Source: Archangium sp.
GTDB lineage: Bacteria; Myxococcota; Myxococcia; Myxococcales; Myxococcaceae
Length of the DNA: 64,000 nt
Direction of reading: 5' to 3'
Assembly: GCA_030695565.1 (NCBI GenBank)
Contig: JAUYRZ010000090.1
Coordinates: 17,686 to 81,685, forward strand
In this document: one piece after another, positions 42,791 to 50,761 of the stretch
Layout of the letters: every line of letters begins with the position of its first letter
Position numbering within the stretch: position 1 is the stretch's first letter
The notes under the pieces: model-generated
What the model saw: the letters and a program-made list of their open reading frames with translations, nothing else
The model's database searches: none
What the model was told of the DNA's origin: nothing
Position numbers and translations under genes: made by a program

Positions 42791-44770
42791 TCAACCACGC
42801 AGCGCGGTGCTGGTCACGGTGGCCAGCACCCTCACCAACTCCTCTGGCTTGCTGACCACCGAGGCCCGCCCCGCCCCGAACATCGATGGCAACCAGGCCT
42901 TCGCCGCGGGGTCGACCGCCAGGGCGTGCATCACCACCCCGCTCGCTTGCGCGTCGATCACCGCGCGGTGCACGTCAGCCACGCCGTACCGGCCTTCGTA
43001 GCGATCGAGATCGCTGGGTTTGCCGTCGCTCACCAGCAGCAGCAGCCGCTTGCGAGCACCACACTCGAGCAACAACCGCGTGGCGTGGCGGAGCGCCGGG
43101 CCGATGCGGGTGAAGCCGCCGGGCGAGAGGCTCATCACCCGGCGTGCACCGGCAGCCCACGGCTCGTCGAAACGTTTGGCGAGCAAGAACCGGCAGTCGC
43201 GCCGGGTCTGGCTGCAGAACGCGGCGACCGAGACCTCGTCGAACAGGCCATCGAGGGCATCACCCAGGGCGATCACCGCCTCCTTCTCGACGTCCATCAC
43301 GCGGCGGTTGGCCACCCACGCGTCGGTCGAGAGGCTGGCGTCGAGCAACACCAGCACCGCGGTGTCTCTCGTATGACGGCGCCTGGCCGCATAGAGGCGG
43401 CTCTGGTTGCACTGGCCCGCACGCAGCGCGCCGTACCGGGCCACCAACGCGTCGATGTCGACGTCGGGACCGCTGACCTGCCGCAGACGCCACGAACGCG
43501 CGGCCTCGAGCTGCTCGAAGACGGCGCGCAACCCGGTGGTGGTGCGCACCAGGCGGCCCCGCACCGTGCGCAACGCTTCGTCGGCGTCCTCCGCGATCTC
43601 CACCTGACGCGTGGTGAGGCGGCACCAATCGCGGCGCCACTGGTGACGGGCTTCATCCCACTCGTCGTAGGTGGCCTCGGCCGGGCCGGTGCTCTCGTCT
43701 TCGAGATCGCCCACCGCGCCATCGATCAACACGTCGGCGCGATAGAGGCTGCGGGCGCGCTGGTGGCTGCGCACCAGCTGCTTCAAGTCGAGTTCGTCGA
43801 GCGCCTTCTGATGCGCGGCCAGCTCGTCGTCGCCGTCGACGCGTTTGCTGCCGCCCTTGTACGTCTCGAGCGTGTGCACCTTCTCGAAGCTGTGCACGAG
43901 CGGGTTCTCGGCGAGCTCGTTGTTCGGTTCATCGATGCGCTGGGGCTGGGTGACCACCCGCTTCTGCACCTCGGTGCCGCCGGGCAACGACGACGCATCG
44001 GCCTGCTGCTTCGGAGCAGGCACCGTGAACGCCCTCGCCATCGGGGGCATCAACTCACCCCACAGCGGCACCGCGGGATCGCTGGGGCCTGCGCGCAACC
44101 AACGCCGCGTCGCCGCAGGCAGCGGAGGCAGTCTTCGCAGCACTTCTTTCAGCACCACGGGACCCGGGGGCACGCAGGCCAACGCGGCTTCGGCCCACGC
44201 CCACGCTGCGGCGGAGAGCTCACCCTTCAAGGTGGAAGGCCAGCGGTCTGCACCCAGGGTCAACCGCACGAACGCCTCCACGGCCTGGGCGCGTGCGTCG
44301 GAGATCGGCGGCGTGGGGCGCGCTTCGATCATCGCGCGCTCGAGCCGAGGCAGCAGCCCGGCCAACATCGGCGCGTCCTCCAGCAGCCGGTGCCTCGTGG
44401 TGGGCGCTGCGAGGGCAGTGACGAGCAACAGCTCTGCGCCGGAGAGCCCCGCGGGCCGGGTGAAGTCGAGCGCGCGCGAACTGCAGGTCCACACCAGGCG
44501 CACCAACACCGCGGCGAGGTTGAGCTCGCGGGTGGGCGCAAAGTCGAAGTGTTTCGGCAGGTACAACACATCACCGCGATGGCCACCCGCCTCTTCGCTC
44601 GTGGTCACCGTCACCGGGGCCGAGGTGAGCAGCCGCGCGAGCACCTCGAGCCGCGCGCGTTCGGGTTCGACCTCGACCCGTCTCGTGAGCACCTCTTGCG
44701 ACGCGCGCGGCGAGAACCAACGTCGCGCGCTGTCGAAGGCGGCCCCGAAGAGCGCTTCATCCCATGCCAT
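42791..44770 (-). CDS. norD: NorD, von Willebrand-A protein for NO reductase activation
   Basis: A 659-residue protein. The C-terminal VWA domain carries the MIDAS sequence L-D-A-S-L-S near residue 470, and L-V-S-D-G-K-P near 590. The N-terminal 450 residues are helical and typical of NorD/CbbO. Partner NorQ-type ATPases use such proteins to insert iron or activate the heme-copper centre of NorB. It is the last gene of norCBQD on the minus strand. The length matches NorD (about 600-680). Confidence 0.92.
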   Translation of the reverse strand: MAWDEALFGAAFDSARRWFSPRASQEVLTRRVEVEPERARLEVLARLLTSAPVTVTTSEEAGGHRGDVLYLPKHFDFAPTRELNLAAVLVRLVWTCSSRALDFTRPAGLSGAELLLVTALAAPTTRHRLLEDAPMLAGLLPRLERAMIEARPTPPISDARAQAVEAFVRLTLGADRWPSTLKGELSAAAWAWAEAALACVPPGPVVLKEVLRRLPPLPAATRRWLRAGPSDPAVPLWGELMPPMARAFTVPAPKQQADASSLPGGTEVQKRVVTQPQRIDEPNNELAENPLVHSFEKVHTLETYKGGSKRVDGDDELAAHQKALDELDLKQLVRSHQRARSLYRADVLIDGAVGDLEDESTGPAEATYDEWDEARHQWRRDWCRLTTRQVEIAEDADEALRTVRGRLVRTTTGLRAVFEQLEAARSWRLRQVSGPDVDIDALVARYGALRAGQCNQSRLYAARRRHTRDTAVLVLLDASLSTDAWVANRRVMDVEKEAVIALGDALDGLFDEVSVAAFCSQTRRDCRFLLAKRFDEPWAAGARRVMSLSPGGFTRIGPALRHATRLLLECGARKRLLLLVSDGKPSDLDRYEGRYGVADVHRAVIDAQASGVVMHALAVDPAAKAWLPSMFGAGRASVVSKPEELVRVLATVTSTALRG

Positions 44771-44788
44771 GCGTGCGCCCTCTTGAAT

Positions 44789-45559
44789 TCAGAACGAGAG
44801 ATCGACCAGATCCTGCAGTGCTCTGGCGGTGGGCGGATCGTCGGTGAGCGGTTGCACCAGCGTCACCTGGCAGGCCACCCGCGGCGCGAGCCCCGAGGCC
44901 ATCAGGCGCGCGGCCATCACCAACAACCGGGTGGACACCGTCTCTGCCAGACCCAGCGCGTCTTGTGAGCGCACCTTCTTCGCCCACGCCACCAGCCGCC
45001 GCGCCTGCTTCGAGTCGATGCCCGTCTCGCCTGCGAGCACCTCGGCCTCCGCGTCTTCGGGCGGGTAGTCGAAGTGCAACGAGACGAAACGTTGGCGGGT
45101 GGAGGGCTTGAGCTCCTTGAGGCCGCGCCGGTAGCCGGGGTTGAAGCTCGCCACCACCATGAACCCGGGCGGAGCGGTGAGCACCTCGTCGTTGCGATCG
45201 ACGAAGAGCTGCCGGCGGTGATCCGTCAGCGGGTGGAGCAGCACCACCACGTCCTCCCGCGCCTCGGCCACTTCATCGAGATAGAGAATGCCGCCCTGCC
45301 GCACCGCGCGTGTGGCCGGGCCGTCTTGCCAGAGGGTGTCACCACCGCGCACCAACCAGCGTCCGACCAGATCGGCCGCGCTCGTCTCGTCGTTGCAGGC
45401 CACGGTGATCAGCGGGCGTTGCAGCCGCTCGGCCATGAACTCCACGAAACGCGACTTGCCACAGCCCGTGGGCCCCTTGAGCAACACGGGCAAGCGCTGC
45501 GCGTGGGCCCGCTCGAAGACGGTGACTTCGTCTCCGATGGGCCGATACCAGCTCGTCAT
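44789..45559 (-). CDS. norQ: NorQ/CbbQ-type MoxR AAA+ ATPase
   Basis: A 256-residue AAA+ ATPase: Walker A L-L-K-G-P-T-G-C-G-K-S near 30, Walker B I-L-Y-L-D-E-V near 95, and R-G-L-K-E-L-K-P-S-T-R-Q-R-F with the Arg finger near 150. It should work with NorD to load or activate the NorB diiron/heme b3 site. The gene lies 18 bases upstream of norD in the same operon. Confidence 0.93.
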   Translation of the reverse strand: MTSWYRPIGDEVTVFERAHAQRLPVLLKGPTGCGKSRFVEFMAERLQRPLITVACNDETSAADLVGRWLVRGGDTLWQDGPATRAVRQGGILYLDEVAEAREDVVVLLHPLTDHRRQLFVDRNDEVLTAPPGFMVVASFNPGYRRGLKELKPSTRQRFVSLHFDYPPEDAEAEVLAGETGIDSKQARRLVAWAKKVRSQDALGLAETVSTRLLVMAARLMASGLAPRVACQVTLVQPLTDDPPTARALQDLVDLSF

Positions 45560-45563
45560 GGCT

Positions 45564-46958
45564 TCAGCCCCTCGCCGCCGCGACCGCCGGGAGCGGCTCG
45601 GGCGCCAGCTCCTGCGTGGTGCTCTGCTGCGCGCCGGTCACCTTCGCGGTGGGCAGACCGTAACGAACGAAGTTCCACACGAAGGCGGAGATGCCGGCGG
45701 TGAACAAGGTGGCCGCGAGGATCAACCCCACGAAGTGAACCTCGACCTCCTTCTGCACCGTCAGGAAGTCCATGCCTGCGCGGCGCTCGAGCACCACTTG
45801 CGAGACACCGGCCACGGCGAAGGCCAGGGTCATGGCGGTCATGCCCACGTTCGAGCTCCAGAAGGCGAAGCCCGCGGTGGGGTGATCGTAGAGCTTGCGG
45901 CCGGTGAGCAACGGCATCGCGTAGGTGATGATGCCCAGCACCAGCATCGCGTACGCGCCCCAGAAGGCCATGTGGCCGTGCATCGCGGTGACCAGCGTGC
46001 CGTGCGTGTACATGTTCACCTGCGGCAGCGTGTGCGCGAAGCCCAGGAAACCCGCGCCGACGAAGCTCATGAAGGAGCAGCCCACCGTCCACAACAACGC
46101 GACGCGGTTGGGGTGCGTGCGGCCCCCCTTCTTCGCCATGCTGAAGGCGTAGATGGCCATGCCCAGGAACGCGAGCGGCTCGAGCGCGCTGAAGACGCCG
46201 CCCACCATCAGCCAGTACCGGGGGAGGCCGATGTAATAGAAGTGATGGCCCGTACCGAGGATGCCGCTCAAGAACGTGAAGCCGACGATCACGTAGAGCC
46301 ACTTCTCGATGATCTCGCGATCGACTCCGGTCAGCTTGATCAGCAGGTACGAGAGGATGGCGCCCATAATCAGCTCCCACACGCCCTCGACCCAGAGGTG
46401 CACCACCCACCAGCGCCAGTAGCTGTCCACCGTCTGGTTGTCGGTAGGGATCATGCCGGGCAGGTAGAGCAGCGCCGCGGTGAGCAGGCCGAAGAAGAGC
46501 ACCATCGAGGTGGTCGACTTGCGTTCGCTCTTCCACACCGTCCAACCGATGTTGGCGATGAAGAGCATGACGTCGATCACCACCAGGTAGTCGAGCGGCC
46601 GGGGGATCTCGAGGAACTTGCGGCCCTCCCACCAGCCGAAGTGGAAGCCGATGATCGCGGCGACGCCGGTGAGCACGAAGGCGATCAGCTGCACCCACGC
46701 CAGTCGGGGCCAGGCGAGCTCACGATTGCACTCGTCGGGAATGATCCAATACGCCGAGCCCATGAAGCCGGCGAGCAGCCACATCACCAGCAGGTTGGTG
46801 TGCGTGGCGCGCGCGACGTTGAAGGGAATCCAGTCGTGCAGCCCATCGAAGCCGGCGTGCGCGAACGCCATGATGAAGCCGTAGATCAACTGGAGCGAGA
46901 ACAGCAGCATGCACGTCGCGAAGAAGCCCCACGCGACCTTCTGACTGTGGAACTTCAT
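45564..46958 (-). CDS. norB: Nitric oxide reductase large subunit (cNOR type)
   Basis: A 464-residue protein with about 12 helices. Ligands visible: low-spin heme b His53 and His329, heme b3 His327, FeB His187, His238 and His239, and Glu191 (H-L-W-V-E motif) typical of cNOR. It reduces two NO to N2O using electrons from NorC. AAGGAG lies 8 bases before the ATG at 46958 and the gene overlaps norC by 4 bases. The Ala/Gln/Pro-rich C-terminal tail is slightly extended. Confidence 0.96.
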   Translation of the reverse strand: MKFHSQKVAWGFFATCMLLFSLQLIYGFIMAFAHAGFDGLHDWIPFNVARATHTNLLVMWLLAGFMGSAYWIIPDECNRELAWPRLAWVQLIAFVLTGVAAIIGFHFGWWEGRKFLEIPRPLDYLVVIDVMLFIANIGWTVWKSERKSTTSMVLFFGLLTAALLYLPGMIPTDNQTVDSYWRWWVVHLWVEGVWELIMGAILSYLLIKLTGVDREIIEKWLYVIVGFTFLSGILGTGHHFYYIGLPRYWLMVGGVFSALEPLAFLGMAIYAFSMAKKGGRTHPNRVALLWTVGCSFMSFVGAGFLGFAHTLPQVNMYTHGTLVTAMHGHMAFWGAYAMLVLGIITYAMPLLTGRKLYDHPTAGFAFWSSNVGMTAMTLAFAVAGVSQVVLERRAGMDFLTVQKEVEVHFVGLILAATLFTAGISAFVWNFVRYGLPTAKVTGAQQSTTQELAPEPLPAVAAARG

Positions 46959-47680
46959 CGAGGCATCTCCTTCTGAGCGGAAAGGAACGTGACGAGCTCG
47001 GAGATCTGAGCGTCGTCGAGGGGGAGTTTCGGCATGCGGGCATCGGCCTTCACGGCGAGCGGATCCTTGAGCCAACGCTCGAAGTACGCGGCGTCGAGAC
47101 GGCTGCCCACGCCGTCGAGCGCGGGGCCCACGGTGCCGCCGGTGCCTTCGAGCGAATGGCAGGTGACGCACAGCTGAGAGAAGATCTGCGGCTTCTTCTG
47201 AGCCGACGCCGACGCGGCGCGCTGAGCGGGAGCCCCGAGCGAGGGCTTCGCGGGGAAGCCGTTCAAGTCGACCGTCTGCGCCCACTCGAAGAACGCCACC
47301 AGGTCGGTCACCTCGCCGTCGGTGAAGTGGTAGTTCGTCATGCGCCGCTGCCCGGGAAACATGGCGTCGGGATCCTTGAGCTGCGCGGCGATGAAGGCGG
47401 GGCCGCGGCGCTCGTACACCCGGGTCAGCTCGGGCGCGTAGTAGGCGCCTTCACCGAACAGCGTGTGGCACCCCATGCAGTTCTTGTCTTCCCAGAGGTG
47501 CTTGCCGCGAATGACCGACGCGGTGAGCCCGGCCGCGTTGGTGCGTTGGGGCATCTGTTGAAAGGTGTCGTACGAGAGCCCGAGAAAGACGGTCGAACAC
47601 AGCGCCGTCCCTCCCAGGAAGAAGGCCTTGGCGGCCGATTTGGAGAGCATGGGGCGGTCGCTCTTCAGCTGTCGTGCCAC
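46955..47680 (-). CDS. norC: Nitric oxide reductase cytochrome c subunit with a second heme domain
   Basis: A 241-residue protein. One N-terminal membrane anchor (about 16-36), then the NorC heme domain with CMGCH at 68-72 and the G-E-G-A-Y-Y-A-P-E-L segment, then a linker (145-162, A-P-A-Q-R-A-A-S-A-S-A-Q) and a second cytochrome c domain with CVTCH at 171-175 and a C-terminal methionine region (A-R-M-P-K-L-P). Standard NorC is about 150 residues with one heme, so this is a two-heme extended form. It starts at GTG 47680, with GAGGGGAAG 9-15 bases upstream. Confidence 0.93.
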   Translation of the reverse strand: MARQLKSDRPMLSKSAAKAFFLGGTALCSTVFLGLSYDTFQQMPQRTNAAGLTASVIRGKHLWEDKNCMGCHTLFGEGAYYAPELTRVYERRGPAFIAAQLKDPDAMFPGQRRMTNYHFTDGEVTDLVAFFEWAQTVDLNGFPAKPSLGAPAQRAASASAQKKPQIFSQLCVTCHSLEGTGGTVGPALDGVGSRLDAAYFERWLKDPLAVKADARMPKLPLDDAQISELVTFLSAQKEMPR

Positions 47681-47722
47681 CGGGTCTTCCCCTCGGAAGC
47701 GCAGCGGAGATGAACCCAGAAC

Positions 47723-47747
47723 GTTTCAGCGAGTTCTCTTTTGAAAC
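47723..47747. promoter_or_regulatory. Candidate operator: GTTTC...GAAAC inverted repeat upstream of norC
   Basis: GTTTC at 47723-47727 and GAAAC at 47743-47747, 15 bases apart, 43 bases upstream of the norC start. The right half, TTTTGAAACAT, is close to the sites at 42765 and 37743. Candidate site for a denitrification regulator; promoter boxes not resolved. Confidence 0.35.
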
Positions 47748-47752
47748 ATCTT

Positions 47753-47782
47753 CCCTCTCCTTTCTGGCCCTCTGGGAGAGGG
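47753..47782. repeat. Palindromic repeat-like hairpin, copy 8
   Basis: CCCTCTCC (47753-47760) pairs with GGAGAGGG (47775-47782) across a 14-base loop. It lacks the TCAGGGTGAGGG tail. It lies in the divergent region between norC and the acyl-AMP-ligase gene. Confidence 0.6.
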
Positions 47783-47834
47783 CATGACGTGGATCAAGGC
47801 GAGCCCAACGCACCGGTGGTGAGAGGCCGTGGTC

Positions 47835-49394
47835 ATGCGCACCCCGCCCCCCGCCCCCGAGCTGCCACCGACGCTCTGGGCTGCGCTCCACGAAGGTGAC
47901 CGCACCGCGCCCTGGCTCACCTTCCACCTCGGCAGCCAGCGCAGCGTGCTCACCCGAGGCGCCGCCATCTCGCAGGCGCTGAGCTGGGCCGCAGCGCTCC
48001 GGGCCGTGGGCGTCGGGCCAGGCGGTCGAGTCGGAATACTGCTCCCCAACGGACCCGACTTCGTGGCCGCCTTCTTCGCAGCGCAGGCGTTGGGTGCGGC
48101 GGCCGTGCCCTTGCCGTGGCCGGTGATCGACTGCGGGCCCGAGCGCATGGTCGAGCAGCTGGGCCCGGTGCTGCGTCGCTCGCGCCTCCACGCGTTGATC
48201 ACCACCCGCGCAGGAGAAGCGGTGAACTGGGGCCCCCCCGTCGTCACCACGCCGAGCCAACCGCTCGAGGTCCCCACGCCGGGTGAAGGCACCGCGTTCC
48301 TGCAGTTCACCTCAGGCTCCACCGGAGACCCCCGAGGGGCGATCATCTCGCAACGCGCCGCGCTCGCATCCGCCACCGCGATGGTCTGCGCGCTCGAGCT
48401 CGGCCCCTCTGACGTCGGCGTGTCGTGGCTGCCCTTCTTCCACGACATGGGGCTCGTCGGTGTGCTGCTCACCTCGTTGGTGGGGCGCTTCCCGGTGCAC
48501 GTGCTGCGGCCCGGCGACTTCTTGATGCGCCCGCGTCGCTGGCTCGAGCTGGTGAGCTCGGAGCGCGCCACGCTCACCGTCGGCCCGAACTTCGCCTGGG
48601 AGCTGCTGGTGCGCCGCGTGGCCCCCGAGGGGCTCGACCTCTCGTCGCTGCGCTGCGCGCTCAATGGCAGCGAGCCGATTCACCGCACCACGCTCGATCG
48701 CTTCTCGCAGAAGTTCGCGGCAGTGGGCTTCGCTGCCAACGCGTGGGTGCCCGTCTATGGATTGGCCGAGGCGACCCTGGGCGTGGCCTTCACGAAGCCC
48801 CGCGCGCCGCGCGCCGATCTGGAGCTCGAGGGGCGGCAGGTGCCTTCGGTGGGCTCCGTCTTGCCGGGCCTGGAGCTGGTGGTGACCGACCCCTCGGGAG
48901 CCGTGAAGCCCGAAGGCGAGGAGGGCGAGCTGTGCGTGCGCGGGCCCACGTTGATGGACGGCTACTTCGACCACCCTGAAGCCACGGCCAGCGCCTTGCG
49001 TGACGGTTGGCTGCGCACCGGCGATCTCGGCGTGGTGCGAGATGGGGCCGTCTACGTCACCGGGCGCGAGAAGGAGCTCGTGATTCAGGCGGGGCGCAAG
49101 TTCCACCCGTACGACATCGAGCGCGTGGTGGGAGCGATGGTCGACGCGACGCCCAATGGCGTGGCGGCGATCTCCCGGCCCGACCCGACGCAGGGCAGCG
49201 AGGCGCTGATCGTGGTGGTGGAACTTCGCCGGGCGTCGGGCGCGATCGACCCGATGTTGATCAAAGGCGAGCTGCTGCGCGCGCTGGGCGTGCGGGCCGA
49301 TGAGATCGTCTTCGTCTCCGCCGGCTCGATGCCGCGCACCACCAGCGGCAAGGTGAAGCGGCGCGCCCTGGCCCAGGCCCGAGGTGAAGCGTGA
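47835..49394 (+). CDS. Fatty-acyl-AMP-ligase-like adenylating enzyme
   Basis: A 519-residue ANL-superfamily enzyme. P-loop-like FTSGSTGDPRG (158-168), W-L-P-F-F-H-D-M-G-L near 198, N-G-S-E-P-I near 277, Y-G-L-A-E-A-T-L near 310, the hinge T-G-D-L-G-V-V near 395 and the C-terminal S-G-K-V-K-R Lys. The H-D-M-G-L and N-G-x-E-P patterns are typical of FAAL, which makes acyl-adenylates and loads ACP rather than CoA. GAGAGG 8 bases before ATG 47835 supports this start. First gene of a coupled cassette. Confidence 0.8.
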   Translation: MRTPPPAPELPPTLWAALHEGDRTAPWLTFHLGSQRSVLTRGAAISQALSWAAALRAVGVGPGGRVGILLPNGPDFVAAFFAAQALGAAAVPLPWPVIDCGPERMVEQLGPVLRRSRLHALITTRAGEAVNWGPPVVTTPSQPLEVPTPGEGTAFLQFTSGSTGDPRGAIISQRAALASATAMVCALELGPSDVGVSWLPFFHDMGLVGVLLTSLVGRFPVHVLRPGDFLMRPRRWLELVSSERATLTVGPNFAWELLVRRVAPEGLDLSSLRCALNGSEPIHRTTLDRFSQKFAAVGFAANAWVPVYGLAEATLGVAFTKPRAPRADLELEGRQVPSVGSVLPGLELVVTDPSGAVKPEGEEGELCVRGPTLMDGYFDHPEATASALRDGWLRTGDLGVVRDGAVYVTGREKELVIQAGRKFHPYDIERVVGAMVDATPNGVAAISRPDPTQGSEALIVVVELRRASGAIDPMLIKGELLRALGVRADEIVFVSAGSMPRTTSGKVKRRALAQARGEA

Positions 49395-49477
49395 ACACGC
49401 CGTTGCCCGCGCTGGAAAGAGAAGCACGCAGCCCGCTCCGTCAGGCCGAACGAGGCAACGTGAAGGGTGGAGCATGA
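49391..49477 (+). CDS. Possible 28-residue coupled ORF
   Basis: A GTG at 49391 overlaps the FAAL-like gene's stop (GTGA) and runs 28 codons to a TGA that overlaps the next gene's ATG (ATGA at 49474). It reads M-N-T-P-L-P-A-L-E-R-E-A-R-S-P-L. Both ends are coupled in the style of the other genes of the cassette, so it may be translated, perhaps only to pass ribosomes on. It may equally be a decayed remnant. Confidence 0.3.
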   Translation: MNTPLPALEREARSPLRQAERGNVKGGA

Positions 49478-50501
49478 ACACGTCGTTGGTGGGAGCAACG
49501 AGGAGCCCCCGTGTCTTGATCCTCGGCGCCGGAGGTTTCCTCGGCCTGAACACGGTGCGCGCGTTTCTCGACGCGGGCCTCACTCCGCAATGCGGCCGGC
49601 GCTCTCGAGGCAACGTGCTGGGGCTGCGCGGGCTGGGCGTTCCGCTGTGGTGACGGACTTCGGAGAACCGCGTTCGTTGCGCGAAGCCTTCAGCGGTGTG
49701 GAGGTGCTGGTGCACGCGGCCGCGCACTATCCCCGCCTCTCTCTCGAGCCGCAGCAGACGCTGGATCGGGGTCTCTGCGAGCTCGAAGCGGTGCTCGACG
49801 CGGCGGCCGAGGCGGGCGTGCGCCGGCTGGTGTTCGTCTCCAGCACCGCCACCGTGGCGCCGCGCGAAGACGGTCTCTCCACGGAAGACGACGTCTTCAC
49901 CACGTGCCCGGACTGGGGCACCTACCACGCGCTCAAGTGGCATCTGGAGCGCCGTGTCCGGGCCGAGCACCGCATGGAGATGGTGGTGGCCTGCCCCGCA
50001 GCGTGCCTCGGTCCCTTCGACTGGAAGGTGGGCACCTCGGCGCTGCTGGTCGCCACCGCGCGGGGCGCCCCGCCCGCGCACCCCATCGGCAGAATCACCA
50101 CCGTCGACGCGCGCGACGTGGCCCACGCGTTGGTGTTGCTGGCGACCGCGGCGCACCCGCCTTCGCGGCTCTTGCTGGCAGACGAGACCTCCGACGCGCA
50201 TGAACTGCTGTGCGGGCTCGCGCGCCGGTACGGTGCACCTGCTCCGCCGCCGGCACTCTGTGCCGACCGCGCCCGCGCGCTTTCGAATCTTCAGGAAGAA
50301 GACGCCGCCCGCTTCGGTGGCCGGCCCGCCCTCGCGCGCGAGCTGGTCGACCTCATCGTGCACGGGCCGCGCATCGACGCCTCCCGCTCTCGCGCGCTGG
50401 GCATCCGCTACCGGCCGCTGAACGACACCCTCGACGCCTGGGACTCGTGGGCCCAGCGCATGGGCCTCCTCCCAACCTCACGACTCGAGCTCCGCACATG
50501 A
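49474..50501 (+). pseudogene. SDR (NAD-dependent epimerase/dehydratase-like) gene with a frameshift
   Basis: The first frame (49474-49653) encodes R-V-L-I-L-G-A-G-G-F-L-G-L-N-T-V, the G-x-x-G-x-x-G nucleotide-binding start of extended SDRs, then reads G-V-P-L-W-stop. One base back, another frame begins V-V-T-D-F-G-E (from 49647) and continues with the rest of the SDR: L-V-H-A-A-A-H, S-S-T-A-T near 125 and catalytic T-Y-H-A-L-K (Y-x3-K). A single missing base after 49644 explains the break. It may be an inactivated gene, a sequencing error, or programmed frameshifting. The downstream overlap with the ACP gene is intact (ATGA). Confidence 0.75.
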
Positions 50502-50761
50502 CCGACGACCTTCTCACTCAACGCATCTTCTCCATGATGGCCGAGCTCTCCACGGTGCGCGCTCCCGACATCCGCCTGGAACATCGGCTGCGCGAAGACC
50601 TCGGCCTCGACTCGGTCTGTTCGATGGAGCTGCTCTCCATGCTGGCCGAAGAGTTCGAGCTCGACGTGCCGATGGAGGAAGCGGCGCAGGTCACCACCGT
50701 CGCGGGCACCGTGGCGATGGCGCAGCGGCACCTGGCCCTGAAGGAGCGCGCCGTCTCATGA
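50498..50761 (+). CDS. Acyl carrier protein
   Basis: An 87-residue ACP. The phosphopantetheine-attachment motif is L-G-L-D-S-V near 35-40 with Ser39, followed by M-E-L-L-S-M-L-A-E-E-F as the recognition helix. It carries the acyl or other substrate for the cassette; the FAAL-like enzyme is the natural loader. The start overlaps the SDR stop and its own stop overlaps the flavoprotein gene, each by 4 bases. Confidence 0.9.
   Translation: MTDDLLTQRIFSMMAELSTVRAPDIRLEHRLREDLGLDSVCSMELLSMLAEEFELDVPMEEAAQVTTVAGTVAMAQRHLALKERAVS

Noticed and set aside
42668..44968. A 766-codon frame antisense to norD
   Set aside because: Shadow of norD: low-complexity translation, no signature.
45288..46976. A 562-codon frame antisense to norB
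   Set aside because: Shadow frame with a His/Glu/Arg-rich composition and no domain; norB has all metal ligands.
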